This document shows, one piece after another, positions 1 to 7,055 of a stretch of 15,125 bases of DNA. The stretch comes from Chlamydiia bacterium (lineage in GTDB: Bacteria > Chlamydiota > Chlamydiia > Chlamydiales > FEN-1388). A program made the position numbers and the translations under genes. The notes under the pieces are model-generated. The model saw nothing but the letters and a program-made list of their open reading frames with translations. It ran no database searches and had not been told where the DNA came from. The first letter of the stretch is position 1, and each line of letters begins with the position of its first letter. Where the stretch lies: NCBI GenBank assembly GCA_003170575.1, contig PMZB01000123.1, forward strand, positions 1 to 15,125, given 5' to 3'.

Positions 1-485
1 CGATTCATCAGTTATTAGCCTTTCCTGATACTGATATTAATGCACCAGATAAGGTTGGGCAAACGCCACTTCATTGTTTAGTTAGGGCCACCTATAAAAT
101 GGAGTTTTGCACCCTTGTAAGCACTTTTGACACCCTTCTAAAAAGAAATGCAAATATTCATTTTTGTACAAAACAAGGACTCTCTCCCCTTCATTATGCA
201 GCAGGTTATGACCGTAAAGGAACTTTTGTTCCTGTATTGATTCAGGCGGGCGGGCTTATAAATCAAAAAGCTGTTGGTGATGATGATTTGACATTTAACA
301 ATTTGACTCCACTTGATTGTGCGGTAGGTGCCAAAAATCTCAAAGCTGTTGAAATACTTATTAATTCAGGAGCGCAAATTTGTACAAGAACATCGGAAGA
401 GCTTCAGGCTCTTGCCTGGCCACTGGTGCTCGAGGGCAAAATAGCTGCTTTTTACCTGGAGCATGCAAAGACAAGGCTTGAGTGA
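1..485 (+). CDS. Ankyrin-repeat protein, C-terminal part (5' end outside window)
   Basis: The reading frame is open to the left window edge (codons begin at base 3), so this is the C-terminal ~160 residues of a longer protein. The first internal ATG (base 99) lies inside a repeat and is not the start. At least three ankyrin units are visible: one with INAPDKVGQTPLH, one with LLKRNANIHFCTKQGLSPLH, and one with NNLTPLDCAVGAKNLKAVEI followed by LINSGAQI. The TPLH tetrapeptide and the L..GA turn are the ankyrin hallmarks. Such repeats bind proteins. In intracellular bacteria they are common in secreted effectors, but nothing here shows secretion. The gene ends with TGA at 483-485, directly abutting the enolase stop on the other strand. 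Confidence 0.85.
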   Translation, partial: IHQLLAFPDTDINAPDKVGQTPLHCLVRATYKMEFCTLVSTFDTLLKRNANIHFCTKQGLSPLHYAAGYDRKGTFVPVLIQAGGLINQKAVGDDDLTFNNLTPLDCAVGAKNLKAVEILINSGAQICTRTSEELQALAWPLVLEGKIAAFYLEHAKTRLE

Positions 486-1805
486 TCAGGCTTTTGTTTG
501 GTTGTAAAGTCGTTCCTTGTTCGTGTCTAAGTAGAAGCTGTTGGTTCTTTCGGTTGCTTCGATCACAAGAAGCCGGTTGTATTTGGCAGTGCGTTCGCTG
601 CGGCAGGGAGCTCCGGTCTTAATTTGGCCGCAGCCAAGGGCGACAGTGAGGTCTGCAATGAAGGCATCTTCTGTTTCTCCAGAGCGGTGGGAAACAACTG
701 TGCGCCAGCCTGCACGTCGAGCACGCTCGACAGTCTGAATTGTTTCTGTCAGCGTTCCAATCTGATTGAGCTTGATTAGGATTGCGTTGGCACTCTCTTC
801 TTTAATCCCGCGCTCGAGAAATTTCTGGTTTGTGACGAAAAGGTCATCCCCTACTATTTGTATGGAAGCTCCTAAAGCTTTGGTCAGTTTTTGCCAGCCT
901 TCCCAGTCATTTTCTCCCAGCCCATCTTCGATAGAGTCTATTGGATAAAGGCTCACAAGATGCTGTAAGTAGGCTATTTGCTCTTCTGCCGTTCTTGTCT
1001 TAAACTCTTCTTTTCGTTCTCTTCTTTTTTTCTCGATATATTTCTTCTCTTTTGCGTCATAGAGCTCTGATGCAGCGCAGTCAAGACCGATGGAGATTTC
1101 AACACCTGGCTTATATCCTGCTTGCGTAATTGCTTCGATGATGAGGTCAAGGGCCTGTTCATCAGATTGAAGGTTGGGTGCGAACCCTCCTTCATCCCCT
1201 ACACTCACAACAAGGCCCTTTTTCTTCAAGATGGAGCGAAGTGTGTGATATACCTCAACGCCCCAGCGCAGCGCTTCAGCAAAGGTTCGTGCTGCATGCG
1301 GCCGCACCATAAACTCCTGAAAATCAAGACTGTTGTCTGCGTGCGCCCCGCCATTAAGAATATTTAACATAGGGCAAGGCAGGATAATTGGATGAAGACC
1401 TCCAAGGTATCGGTAGAGCTCAAGTCCGCAGGAAAGCGCTGCTGCACGGGCAACCGCTAAAGATGTGCCCAAAATAGCATTTGCTCCCAAGCGAGACTTA
1501 TTAGGTGTGCCGTCCAGCGTGATAAGGGTGTGGTCTATACCTGTTTGATCAAACACATTCATGCCGCAGATGACTTTTGCTATCTCGCCATTGACAGAGG
1601 AGACAACTTCTTGCACTCCTTTGCCTTGATATCTGCGCTTATCTCCATCCCTTTTTTCTACTGCCTCATGCATTCCTGTTGAAGCTCCGGATGGAACCGA
1701 GGCGAAAGCTGAAATGCCATTATCTAGGCCTACGCGTACAGTAATTGTGGGGTGTCCTCTTGAATCAAGGATCTCAAATCCTACGATAGATGTGATGGTT
1801 GGCAT
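486..1805 (-). CDS. eno: Enolase (phosphopyruvate hydratase)
   Basis: Cytoplasmic glycolytic enzyme interconverting 2-phosphoglycerate and phosphoenolpyruvate. The 439-residue product is full length for the family (about 430). The active site is complete: SGAST loop at 39-43, His155, Glu164 in FQEFMVRP, Glu205 in GDEGGFAP, Mg ligands Asp242, Glu293 (SIEDGL) and Asp320 (VGDDLF), Lys345 ([10 protein letters not shown]), the SHRSGETED segment from 372, and Lys396. The ATG at 1803-1805 is preceded by GGAG with a 7-nt spacer. Residues 250-270 form a highly charged Lys/Arg/Glu stretch, about seven residues longer than my recollection of the E. coli loop. The gene stands alone on this strand, divergent from the pseudouridine synthase gene. 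Its stop abuts the ankyrin gene stop and no terminator hairpin is visible between them. Confidence 0.97.
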   Translation of the reverse strand: MPTITSIVGFEILDSRGHPTITVRVGLDNGISAFASVPSGASTGMHEAVEKRDGDKRRYQGKGVQEVVSSVNGEIAKVICGMNVFDQTGIDHTLITLDGTPNKSRLGANAILGTSLAVARAAALSCGLELYRYLGGLHPIILPCPMLNILNGGAHADNSLDFQEFMVRPHAARTFAEALRWGVEVYHTLRSILKKKGLVVSVGDEGGFAPNLQSDEQALDLIIEAITQAGYKPGVEISIGLDCAASELYDAKEKKYIEKKRRERKEEFKTRTAEEQIAYLQHLVSLYPIDSIEDGLGENDWEGWQKLTKALGASIQIVGDDLFVTNQKFLERGIKEESANAILIKLNQIGTLTETIQTVERARRAGWRTVVSHRSGETEDAFIADLTVALGCGQIKTGAPCRSERTAKYNRLLVIEATERTNSFYLDTNKERLYNQTKA

Positions 1806-1834
1806 AAACTTTCTCCACTAAATAACAAAAAATT

Positions 1835-1852
1835 ACCACAGAGACCACAGAG
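1835..1852. repeat. 9-bp tandem repeat ACCACAGAG x2
   Basis: Two exact head-to-tail copies of ACCACAGAG lie at 1835-1843 and 1844-1852 in the eno upstream region. They sit 30-47 nt from the enolase start codon. The motif resembles CACAGAG-type intergenic repeats that I recall from several environmental bacterial genomes; that link is from memory and was not tested. Confidence 0.7.
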
Positions 1853-1945
1853 AAAGAAGAACAAAAAGCACAACAAAGAATGCTTCTTTCAGCTTGTCTG
1901 GGTCTAAATCCAAACTTAGGTGTACAATACTTTGGCAAAATGTGC

Positions 1946-1990
1946 AAGTAGATGTTCACGATCCCATCCTATTTCGGGGTATATCTACTT
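1946..1990 (+). promoter_or_regulatory. Imperfect hairpin in the leader of the pseudouridine synthase gene
   Basis: AAGTAGAT (1946-1953) pairs perfectly with ATCTACTT (1983-1990), and the stem extends by a G-U and a U-A pair. After a 5-nt bulge (1956-1960) an inner stem ATCCC (1961-1965) pairs with GGGGT (1976-1980), leaving a 10-nt loop. The structure ends 4 nt before the AGGAG ribosome binding site at 1995-1999. It could modulate translation or act as a weak attenuator; only four T residues follow, two of them within the stem. The function is inferred. Confidence 0.45.
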
Positions 1991-2007
1991 TTCCAGGAGT
2001 TAAATGC

Positions 2008-2829
2008 ATGCAGTACGTGATTGATGAGGAAGGGGAATTATTTAATTCCCTTGTGAAAATTTTTTCTGAGAGCAGCCGCACCACGATCCGCTCTTGGATA
2101 GAGCATGAAAGAATAACCCTTAATGGGAAAAAGGCACATCGGGCAAAAACTCCTGTTGCGAAAGGAGATATTGTTGAGTTGCTGCCTAAACCCCTTCCAA
2201 AAGAAGGCCCCCTGAAGATCCATTATGAGGACGAACACGTCATTGTTGTAGATAAGCCTGCAGGCCTGCTGAGCGTGGCAAAAGATACGGGCAAGGGAAT
2301 CTCTGCTCACGCATATGTTAAGAGGCATGTTCCTGGAAAAAAGGTTTTTGTTATTCATCGGCTCGACCAGGAGACGTCCGGCCTTCTTGTGTTTGCTTTG
2401 TCTCAGCAGGCTTTCCATAAGTTGAAGGAAGAGCTGAAGCAAAGAAAAGTACAAAGAACCTATGTGGCGATTGTGGAAGGCGGGCTTGAGGGCGAGGGGG
2501 TGTGGGACTGCTATGTTGTGGAAGACAGATCTTTAAAGATGAGAACTGTTCCAAAAGGATCTGTAGGGGCAGAAAGAGCAATCACCAAATATAAAGTGCT
2601 TAGATCGGGTGTCAAAACTTCCCTGATTGAATGTCATTTGGTCACTGGTAAAAAGAACCAAATTCGCATTCAGGCAGCTGTTGCAGGCCATCCAATCATA
2701 GGAGATACAAAATATGGCGCACCCCATTCACATGCCCCGCGAATGTGCCTTCATGCCTCAACACTTTCCTTTCTCCATCCCATCACAAGAAAGGAGCTTC
2801 TTTTTAAGAGTCCTCATCACTTCACATAG
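2008..2829 (+). CDS. RluA-family RNA pseudouridine synthase
   Basis: Isomerises uridine to pseudouridine in rRNA or tRNA; the exact target cannot be told from sequence. The 273-residue protein has an N-terminal S4 RNA-binding domain (about 10-58, including SWIEHERITLNG) followed by the catalytic domain. The family signature HRLDQETSGLLVFA (117-130) carries the catalytic Asp120. IHYEDEHVIVVDKPAGLLSV, GKKNQIRIQ and HPIIGDTKYG are further family blocks. The ATG at 2008 was chosen because AGGAG lies 8 nt upstream and the protein then begins at the S4 domain. The frame is open from 1894, but the extra 38 residues match nothing in the family. The gene is 56 nt ahead of mcsA on the same strand, so cotranscription is plausible. 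Confidence 0.93.
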   Translation: MQYVIDEEGELFNSLVKIFSESSRTTIRSWIEHERITLNGKKAHRAKTPVAKGDIVELLPKPLPKEGPLKIHYEDEHVIVVDKPAGLLSVAKDTGKGISAHAYVKRHVPGKKVFVIHRLDQETSGLLVFALSQQAFHKLKEELKQRKVQRTYVAIVEGGLEGEGVWDCYVVEDRSLKMRTVPKGSVGAERAITKYKVLRSGVKTSLIECHLVTGKKNQIRIQAAVAGHPIIGDTKYGAPHSHAPRMCLHASTLSFLHPITRKELLFKSPHHFT

Positions 2830-2885
2830 ATTGTAAATCAAACTGGCTTATGGTAAGTTGCAAAACTTATACAAGGGTGTTGCCT

Positions 2886-3446
2886 ATGAATGAAAAAAAG
2901 GAAGAAGTGCATCTAGAGCGTCCCTTGGAATGCACTGAGTGCCGCCGGCCGATTAAGGTGTGTTACACAGAAATCGTTGGCAAGGCTGTGACAAAGGTGG
3001 GCCACTGTGAAGAATGTCCGGTTTTGCGAAGAAAGATGCAAGGACAGGCAATCCTTTCATCAAAAGAGACGGAAGGATCTGCTACTTCGCTTTGTTGTGG
3101 AAGCTGCGGGCTTGTGCTTGATGATGTGAAAATGGGTGCATCTTTGGGGTGCCCGCTTTGTTATGACATTTTCTCTGAGCAAATCATTCACGAACTGTAT
3201 CAGTTGGAAAGGCTTCCCGTCCGGCATGGAGTGCCTAAAAAAGGGGATCTTTTGCATGTGGGACGGGTGCCTGGGGAACAAAAAGAAATAGATCCCTCCC
3301 TTAAACTTCTTGTACTGCATCAAGCACTCTCAGAGACCTTGGGAAGGGAAGATTATGAGCAGGCGGCACTCCTCAGGGATCAGATCCGTGCCTTAGAGGA
3401 AGGAAGCAAAGAAGAGAAAGAGGACGAAAGTGGAAAAAACCCCTAA
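2886..3446 (+). CDS. mcsA: McsA-like zinc-finger/UVR-domain protein
   Basis: In Firmicutes McsA activates the arginine kinase McsB and links it to the ClpC protease system. This 186-residue protein has four Cys-x2-Cys pairs (16/19, 41/44, 71/74, 89/92) expected to bind zinc. A middle RHGVPKKGDLLHVGRVPG segment corresponds to the McsA linker, and a C-terminal UVR motif spans about 138-172 (LGREDYEQAALLRDQIRALE). The ATG at 2886 has AAGGG 8 nt upstream; an in-frame ATG at 2850 has no good ribosome binding site. The last 17 nt overlap mcsB, which supports a coupled pair. No ctsR or clpC gene is adjacent, unlike the Firmicute operon. Its biochemical role here is inferred from the pairing. Confidence 0.88.
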   Translation: MNEKKEEVHLERPLECTECRRPIKVCYTEIVGKAVTKVGHCEECPVLRRKMQGQAILSSKETEGSATSLCCGSCGLVLDDVKMGASLGCPLCYDIFSEQIIHELYQLERLPVRHGVPKKGDLLHVGRVPGEQKEIDPSLKLLVLHQALSETLGREDYEQAALLRDQIRALEEGSKEEKEDESGKNP

Positions 3447-4497
3447 AATAGATCTCCCAGCGTTCAAGCAACCATGGGAGAAAAACACAAATTCGATTTG
3501 GCTTGCATCAACTCTGTGCCTTCACAGAAATATCAATAAATTCCACTTTCCAAACCGTTTGGATGTTGAAAAGCGGCGGCTTGTAGCAAACCTGATCTTA
3601 GGGGCATTACGGGGCTCTTCTGCATTAGCGGGGCTGATAACCTATTCTGGAGAGGATCTTTCTCCTCTGGATAGAGATTTGCTTGCAGAGCATTTTCTTG
3701 TGTTTGAGCCCATGAAAGACAGCCAACATGGCCATTATTATGGGATTGAGGACACAGGCAGTCTTCTGATTCAAGTGAATGCCAAAGATCATCTTGAATT
3801 ACATACAGTTGAAGTGGCTGATGATTTGGAAAAGGCTTTATCAAGGCTTGTGGCAGTTGAGCGGGATGTAGAAAAAAAGCTCCCTTTTTCCTTCTCACAA
3901 CAGTTTGGTTACTTAACTTCAGATCCATTTCAGTGCGGCACCGCCCTTCAAGTATGTGCCTATCTTCATATCCCGGCCCTTGTGTTTCGAGGGATTCTTG
4001 CACAATCCTTTGAAAAGGAAAGCCAGGAGGGATTGTCGTTCACAAGCCTGCAGGGCAATCCTGAAGACCTTATTGGCGATCTTCTTGTGATCCGCAATCG
4101 GTATACAATTGGAGTTACAGAAGAAGTGATTCTTTCCGCAATCAGAAATACCGTGCTCCGCATCATCATGGAGGAAAAAGCATTTCGCTTAAAAATGCAG
4201 GAAGATAAGGATGACCGTGCTATTGATCGCGTCAGCCGTGCTATTGGTATTTTGCAGCACTCCTTCACTATTGATACAGGAGAGTCCTTGAGAGCGCTTA
4301 GCCTGCTTAAGTTCGGCATCGAACTTGGCTGGATCAAGGGCATGGGTGTCGAAGAAGTTAACGAGATTTTCTTTGATTGCAGAAGGGCGCATCTTGCAAA
4401 AGCCCAGGGAAGGGAATTATATGGCTCTCCCCAACTCAATAAAACAAGAGCGCAGATGTTTCGAGAAAGGGCTGCGTCTATTGAGCTCACGGCCTGA
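3430..4497 (+). CDS. mcsB: McsB-like protein of the guanidino-kinase family, catalytic residues largely lost
   Basis: The 355-residue protein matches McsB along its length: GYLTSDPFQCGTALQ, YLHIPAL, NRYTIGVTEE, DRVSRAIGILQHS and the C-terminal FRER block. The GTG start at 3430 has GAGGA 5 nt upstream and overlaps mcsA by 17 nt. Compared with Geobacillus McsB as I remember it, the ATP-site motif SSRIRLARN is ASTLCLHRN (31-34 retain only the last Arg). The catalytic NEEDH is NAKDH (117-121, both Glu lost), GTGLRAS is GTALQVC, and the RGxxGEGSE loop is TSLQGNPED. The Arg-Asp pair assigned to phosphoarginine binding is also absent (QLNKT). It is therefore probably not an active arginine kinase by the known mechanism and may act as a scaffold with McsA. 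Family assignment is firm; loss of activity is inferred. Confidence 0.88.
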   Translation: MEKTPKIDLPAFKQPWEKNTNSIWLASTLCLHRNINKFHFPNRLDVEKRRLVANLILGALRGSSALAGLITYSGEDLSPLDRDLLAEHFLVFEPMKDSQHGHYYGIEDTGSLLIQVNAKDHLELHTVEVADDLEKALSRLVAVERDVEKKLPFSFSQQFGYLTSDPFQCGTALQVCAYLHIPALVFRGILAQSFEKESQEGLSFTSLQGNPEDLIGDLLVIRNRYTIGVTEEVILSAIRNTVLRIIMEEKAFRLKMQEDKDDRAIDRVSRAIGILQHSFTIDTGESLRALSLLKFGIELGWIKGMGVEEVNEIFFDCRRAHLAKAQGRELYGSPQLNKTRAQMFRERAASIELTA

Positions 4498-4644
4498 TTC
4501 AACAAAAAAGCATAACGAACAATGCCTCTCTGAACAGACTTCTTTTATTTTATTCTTTACTGTGTTTCAATAAGCCTACTTTAGGCCCCTCTTGTGATCT
4601 TAAAAGGATATATTTTGCCTGTAACTTTTCACGGAGGTTTATCG
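4498..4644. other. Intergenic region between mcsB and the caspase-like pair
   Basis: This 147-nt spacer contains a short perfect stem GCCTA-CTT-TAGGC at 4574-4586 followed by a C-rich rather than T-rich tract, so it is not a convincing terminator. A strong ribosome binding site (GGAGG, 4633-4637) sits at its right end. No full promoter was recognised by eye. The gap separates the housekeeping run from the caspase pair and is the likely place for a new transcription start. Confidence 0.4.
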
Positions 4645-5436
4645 ATGAATAAGATATTATTTCTTCTCTCTTTGCTTTTCTGTGAAACTATTTCTGCTAC
4701 AGATATGAGGAGCAATTTACACGCTCTTTTAATCTGCGATACATTGGCTCATAAGTTGAAAGATGCATACCTTTGCGATCTTCAGCGGATGAAGGAAAAT
4801 GTCGAGGGTATTGCAGCTCAGTCTCAACTCAACCTTGATCTCAACATCTTTACTGATATACAAGTGACCTCAAAGAATATTGAGAAATGGATTTCAACTC
4901 TTCATTTGGAAGCAAAAGATGTGGTTCTTGTCTACTATGTGGGGCGACAAGATAGGCATGCAAAATCCAAAGGACCGTGGCCTGTTCTTAAAGCCGCTCA
5001 ACACGAAGGGTTTAGTGCAAGCGCTCTTGCAAAAAAACTGAAAAAGCATAAACCACTATTAACTCTTATCTTTTTTGATTGCTATGACCGCTTAGTCTGG
5101 CCATGTAAATGTTCGATGAGTTTCGAAAAAATTCCAACAGACGTGGATCATTCTGATATCGGCCTCCTTTTTACAAAAGCAAAGGGAGTATTTATGGCTT
5201 GTTCCTGTCCAAAAGGCAAAGAAAGCATTGGACAGAAAGGAAGAAAACTTATTGGAGGAGTTTTCACATCAGCTTTGATCACATCAATTGCCTTAAATCA
5301 CACGCATCCTTCCTGGAGTAAGTGGTACCATGTACTAAAAGGGTATTATTTTGGTCGTTGCGGATCCATAGGTAAACCTCTCATCTATCGGCATGTGAAG
5401 GAATCAGCAAACAGAGTAAAGAGAGGTGAAATATGA
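4645..5436 (+). CDS. Secreted caspase-like (C14 fold) protein with substituted catalytic dyad
   Basis: The 263-residue protein starts with a signal peptide (MNKILFLLSLLFCETISAT; likely cleavage near residues 18-20), so it is probably exported. It aligns without large gaps to the next gene: LHALLICDTL, QRMKENV, VVLVYYVG, GPWPVLKA and LIFFDCYDR. The caspase/metacaspase catalytic His sits in a GHG motif; here the position reads GRQ (100-102). The catalytic Cys follows Asp-x; here DCYD (145-148) has Tyr147 in its place, with a Cys one position earlier. Both dyad residues therefore appear lost, suggesting a pseudo-protease. The ATG at 4645 has GGAGG with a 7-nt spacer; the upstream in-frame extension from 4594 is unlikely because it would bury the signal peptide. 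Its stop overlaps the next start (ATGA), indicating coupled expression. Confidence 0.8.
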   Translation: MNKILFLLSLLFCETISATDMRSNLHALLICDTLAHKLKDAYLCDLQRMKENVEGIAAQSQLNLDLNIFTDIQVTSKNIEKWISTLHLEAKDVVLVYYVGRQDRHAKSKGPWPVLKAAQHEGFSASALAKKLKKHKPLLTLIFFDCYDRLVWPCKCSMSFEKIPTDVDHSDIGLLFTKAKGVFMACSCPKGKESIGQKGRKLIGGVFTSALITSIALNHTHPSWSKWYHVLKGYYFGRCGSIGKPLIYRHVKESANRVKRGEI

Positions 5437-6278
5437 GAAGCTTACTTCTTTTCGTTATACTTTCTCTGCAGGGTTTTATAGGTCAGTGCTACTCTGCAGA
5501 ACCAATACTACGCGCCCTCATTGTAGCAGATACGTTGACTGAATGTACGCGGGAATCGCTTCAGTTCGATGTTTGGCGCATGGAAAAAAGTTTAGATGCT
5601 ATCTCACAACAAATTGGATATCCTCTTGAACGTCACACTCTTGTCGATGAAAACTTTACTATTGAAAACGTGAAAAATTGGTTGCACAGCCTTCCAAAAA
5701 AAACTAACGACATATTGTTATTTTATTATACAGGACATGGGTGTGGAGACGCTTTAAAAAAACCATGGCCTGTGCTCAGTTTTACCCCCACTCCTCCGTA
5801 TAAACCTTTAGGAGGTTCTGCCGTTGTCAAGTACCTGAAACAAGTGCAATCCAAATTGACAATTATTCTTTTTGATTGTTGCAATTGCAAACCATACAAT
5901 AGAAATCATGTGACTTCCCTGAAGGGAGAAGAAGCCGTGATAACTGACACGTCGGATCTGCCTGGATTACAAACTCTCTTTTGTCATACATCAGGATTGA
6001 TAATTGCTGCTGCAGCTGCTCGACGTGAACCGGCTAGTGCAGGAAACATTGATGAGATCCCAATAGGCAGCACATTTTCCATAGGGTTTATTAGAGCTCT
6101 TTCGAAATGTTGTGGCAGTCCTAAGGTACGCTGGAAAACTATATTTCGTGAAACTAAGAAATATTGCATTCAAGAGACTAAAGATGAAGGGCCTTTTCAT
6201 CCTATTTTCAGCATACGTGCTTTAACACTTGACCCTGCAACAGAAGCATTTCTTGCTGAGCTAGCTGAATCAGGGTGA
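5433..6278 (+). CDS. Secreted caspase-like cysteine peptidase (C14 fold)
   Basis: The 281-residue protein has a signal peptide (residues 1 to about 22, cleavage likely after CYSA). It then shows a caspase-type fold: LRALIVADTL, DILLFYYTGHG with catalytic His102, and LTIILFDCCNC with catalytic Cys150 (Cys149 precedes it, as in metacaspase DxC motifs). GLIIAAAAARREPAS and IGSTFSIGFIRAL occupy the place of the C-terminal small-subunit strands. The dyad is intact, so proteolytic activity is plausible; specificity cannot be read from sequence. The ATG at 5433 overlaps the upstream stop by 4 nt and has GAGAGG 6 nt upstream. It is clearly a paralogue of the preceding gene. A periplasmic role or a host-directed role after further export are both possible; neither is shown. 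Confidence 0.82.
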   Translation: MRSLLLFVILSLQGFIGQCYSAEPILRALIVADTLTECTRESLQFDVWRMEKSLDAISQQIGYPLERHTLVDENFTIENVKNWLHSLPKKTNDILLFYYTGHGCGDALKKPWPVLSFTPTPPYKPLGGSAVVKYLKQVQSKLTIILFDCCNCKPYNRNHVTSLKGEEAVITDTSDLPGLQTLFCHTSGLIIAAAAARREPASAGNIDEIPIGSTFSIGFIRALSKCCGSPKVRWKTIFRETKKYCIQETKDEGPFHPIFSIRALTLDPATEAFLAELAESG

Positions 6279-6423
6279 TGCCATTAGAAAAATTGTTCCA
6301 GAAGGTTCATCCAACTTGGTAAACCATTGCTAGTTGGTTACAAAAAAAGATTACAAAAAATGTTGTTAAAATAAAATTTTCTGTATAACAGCAATCATAG
6401 ACCCAAATTTGACAGGAGATGGT
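6279..6423. other. Intergenic region ahead of the AzoR-type gene
   Basis: This 145-nt A+T-rich spacer holds an inverted repeat (CCAACT 6311-6316 / AGTTGG 6332-6337) enclosing TGGTAAACCA, and then a 13-nt-spaced direct repeat of TTACAAAAAA (6338-6347, 6351-6360). A weak promoter-like pair TTGTTA (6363-6368) and TATAAC (6384-6389) has a short 15-nt spacer. The stem is followed by A residues, not T residues, so it is not a plus-strand terminator. It may be an operator; no regulator is identified. Confidence 0.35.
6338..6360. repeat. Direct repeat TTACAAAAAA x2
   Basis: Two exact 10-nt copies with a 13-nt period lie immediately after the inverted repeat and before the promoter-like hexamers upstream of the AzoR-type gene. 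The sequence is low-complexity, so chance is possible. Confidence 0.5.
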
Positions 6424-7047
6424 ATGAAAAAGCTGTTACATATTATTGCAACACCTCGTGAGGATGAGTCACGAACACTCAAAGTCACGAAAGGGTTTCT
6501 CGAAGTTTTTCAAGCAAAACATCCAGAGTTTGTCATTGATGAGCTCAATCTGGTGAAAGAGGCTCTTCCGGATCTCACCATGAAGCGAGTTGATGGAAAG
6601 TATGTGCTTTTAGGGGGCAAAGACCTTTTTGGCGAGCTGAAAGATGCTTGGGCTGAGATTATCCAGCATATTGAGCGCTTCAAAGGATCTGACATGTTTC
6701 TCATCAGCACTCCTATGTGGAATTACACTATTCCTTACATGCTAAAAAAATATATTGATATCATCCTTCAGCCACGATACCTTTTCCGATATACTCCAAC
6801 GGGTGTTGAGGGCCTTGTGAACAACAAAAAAATGATCGTTTTGACGAGCCGTGGAGGAGAGTATCTCTCTGAGGCAGGGCGAAAACTGGACTTTCAAGAG
6901 CCATATCTTAGAGCTATTTTCGGGCTTTGTGGAATTACTGATATCACCTTTGTGAATGCTCAGCCAATGGATATGGGCAAGGAAAACCAGGAAACAAATT
7001 TGCAAAAAGCTATTGAACAAGCAAAGCTCCTTGCTGCCAAATTGTAG
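6424..7047 (+). CDS. azoR: FMN-dependent NADH:quinone reductase / azoreductase (AzoR family)
   Basis: The 207-residue flavodoxin-fold protein fits the AzoR family length (about 200). It opens with a strand-loop MKKLLHIIATPREDESRT expected to bind FMN phosphate. It then has DMFLISTPMWNYTIPYMLK (PM-x-N FMN-binding motif), a YLFRYTPTGVEGLVNNKK block and TSRGG, the second flavin-contact motif. Members reduce quinones and azo compounds by two-electron transfer from NAD(P)H and are thought to protect against quinone stress. The ATG at 6424 has AGGAG 5 nt upstream; the frame can be extended to a TTG at 6409, but that would overlap the ribosome binding site. The GH15-type gene begins 9 nt after its stop, so the two are probably cotranscribed. 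Confidence 0.9.
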   Translation: MKKLLHIIATPREDESRTLKVTKGFLEVFQAKHPEFVIDELNLVKEALPDLTMKRVDGKYVLLGGKDLFGELKDAWAEIIQHIERFKGSDMFLISTPMWNYTIPYMLKKYIDIILQPRYLFRYTPTGVEGLVNNKKMIVLTSRGGEYLSEAGRKLDFQEPYLRAIFGLCGITDITFVNAQPMDMGKENQETNLQKAIEQAKLLAAKL

Positions 7048-7055
7048 GTCGAAAA

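Larger units (their letters stand above)
1806..2007. other. Divergent intergenic region between eno and the pseudouridine synthase gene
   Basis: This 202-nt spacer must hold the start signals for both eno (minus) and the RluA-family gene (plus). It contains a 9-bp tandem repeat (1835-1852) and a long imperfect hairpin (1946-1990) directly ahead of the plus-strand ribosome binding site. No convincing sigma-70 promoter with both hexamers at good spacing was found by eye. The plus frame is open from 1894, but the encoded residues do not resemble the family N-terminus. Confidence 0.5.

Noticed and set aside
1894..2007. N-terminal extension of the pseudouridine synthase
   Set aside because: No ribosome binding site, sequence unlike the family, and it overlaps the leader hairpin; the ATG at 2008 has AGGAG at good spacing.
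3966..4505. Long open frame antisense to mcsB (179 codons), with another at 3533-4003
   Set aside because: Both lie wholly within the well-supported mcsB gene, have no domain and no ribosome binding site, and are explained by mcsB codon usage.
4325..4573. 82-codon plus-strand frame overlapping the mcsB 3' end
   Set aside because: It is the out-of-frame reading of mcsB plus spacer, with no ribosome binding site or domain.
4574..4586. GCCTA-CTT-TAGGC stem as a terminator for mcsB
   Set aside because: Only 5 bp, and followed by CCCCTCTTG rather than a T tract; too weak to call.
6278..6322. 14-codon micro-ORF starting at the ATG overlapping the second caspase-like gene's stop
   Set aside because: No ribosome binding site of its own and no recognisable sequence; likely chance.
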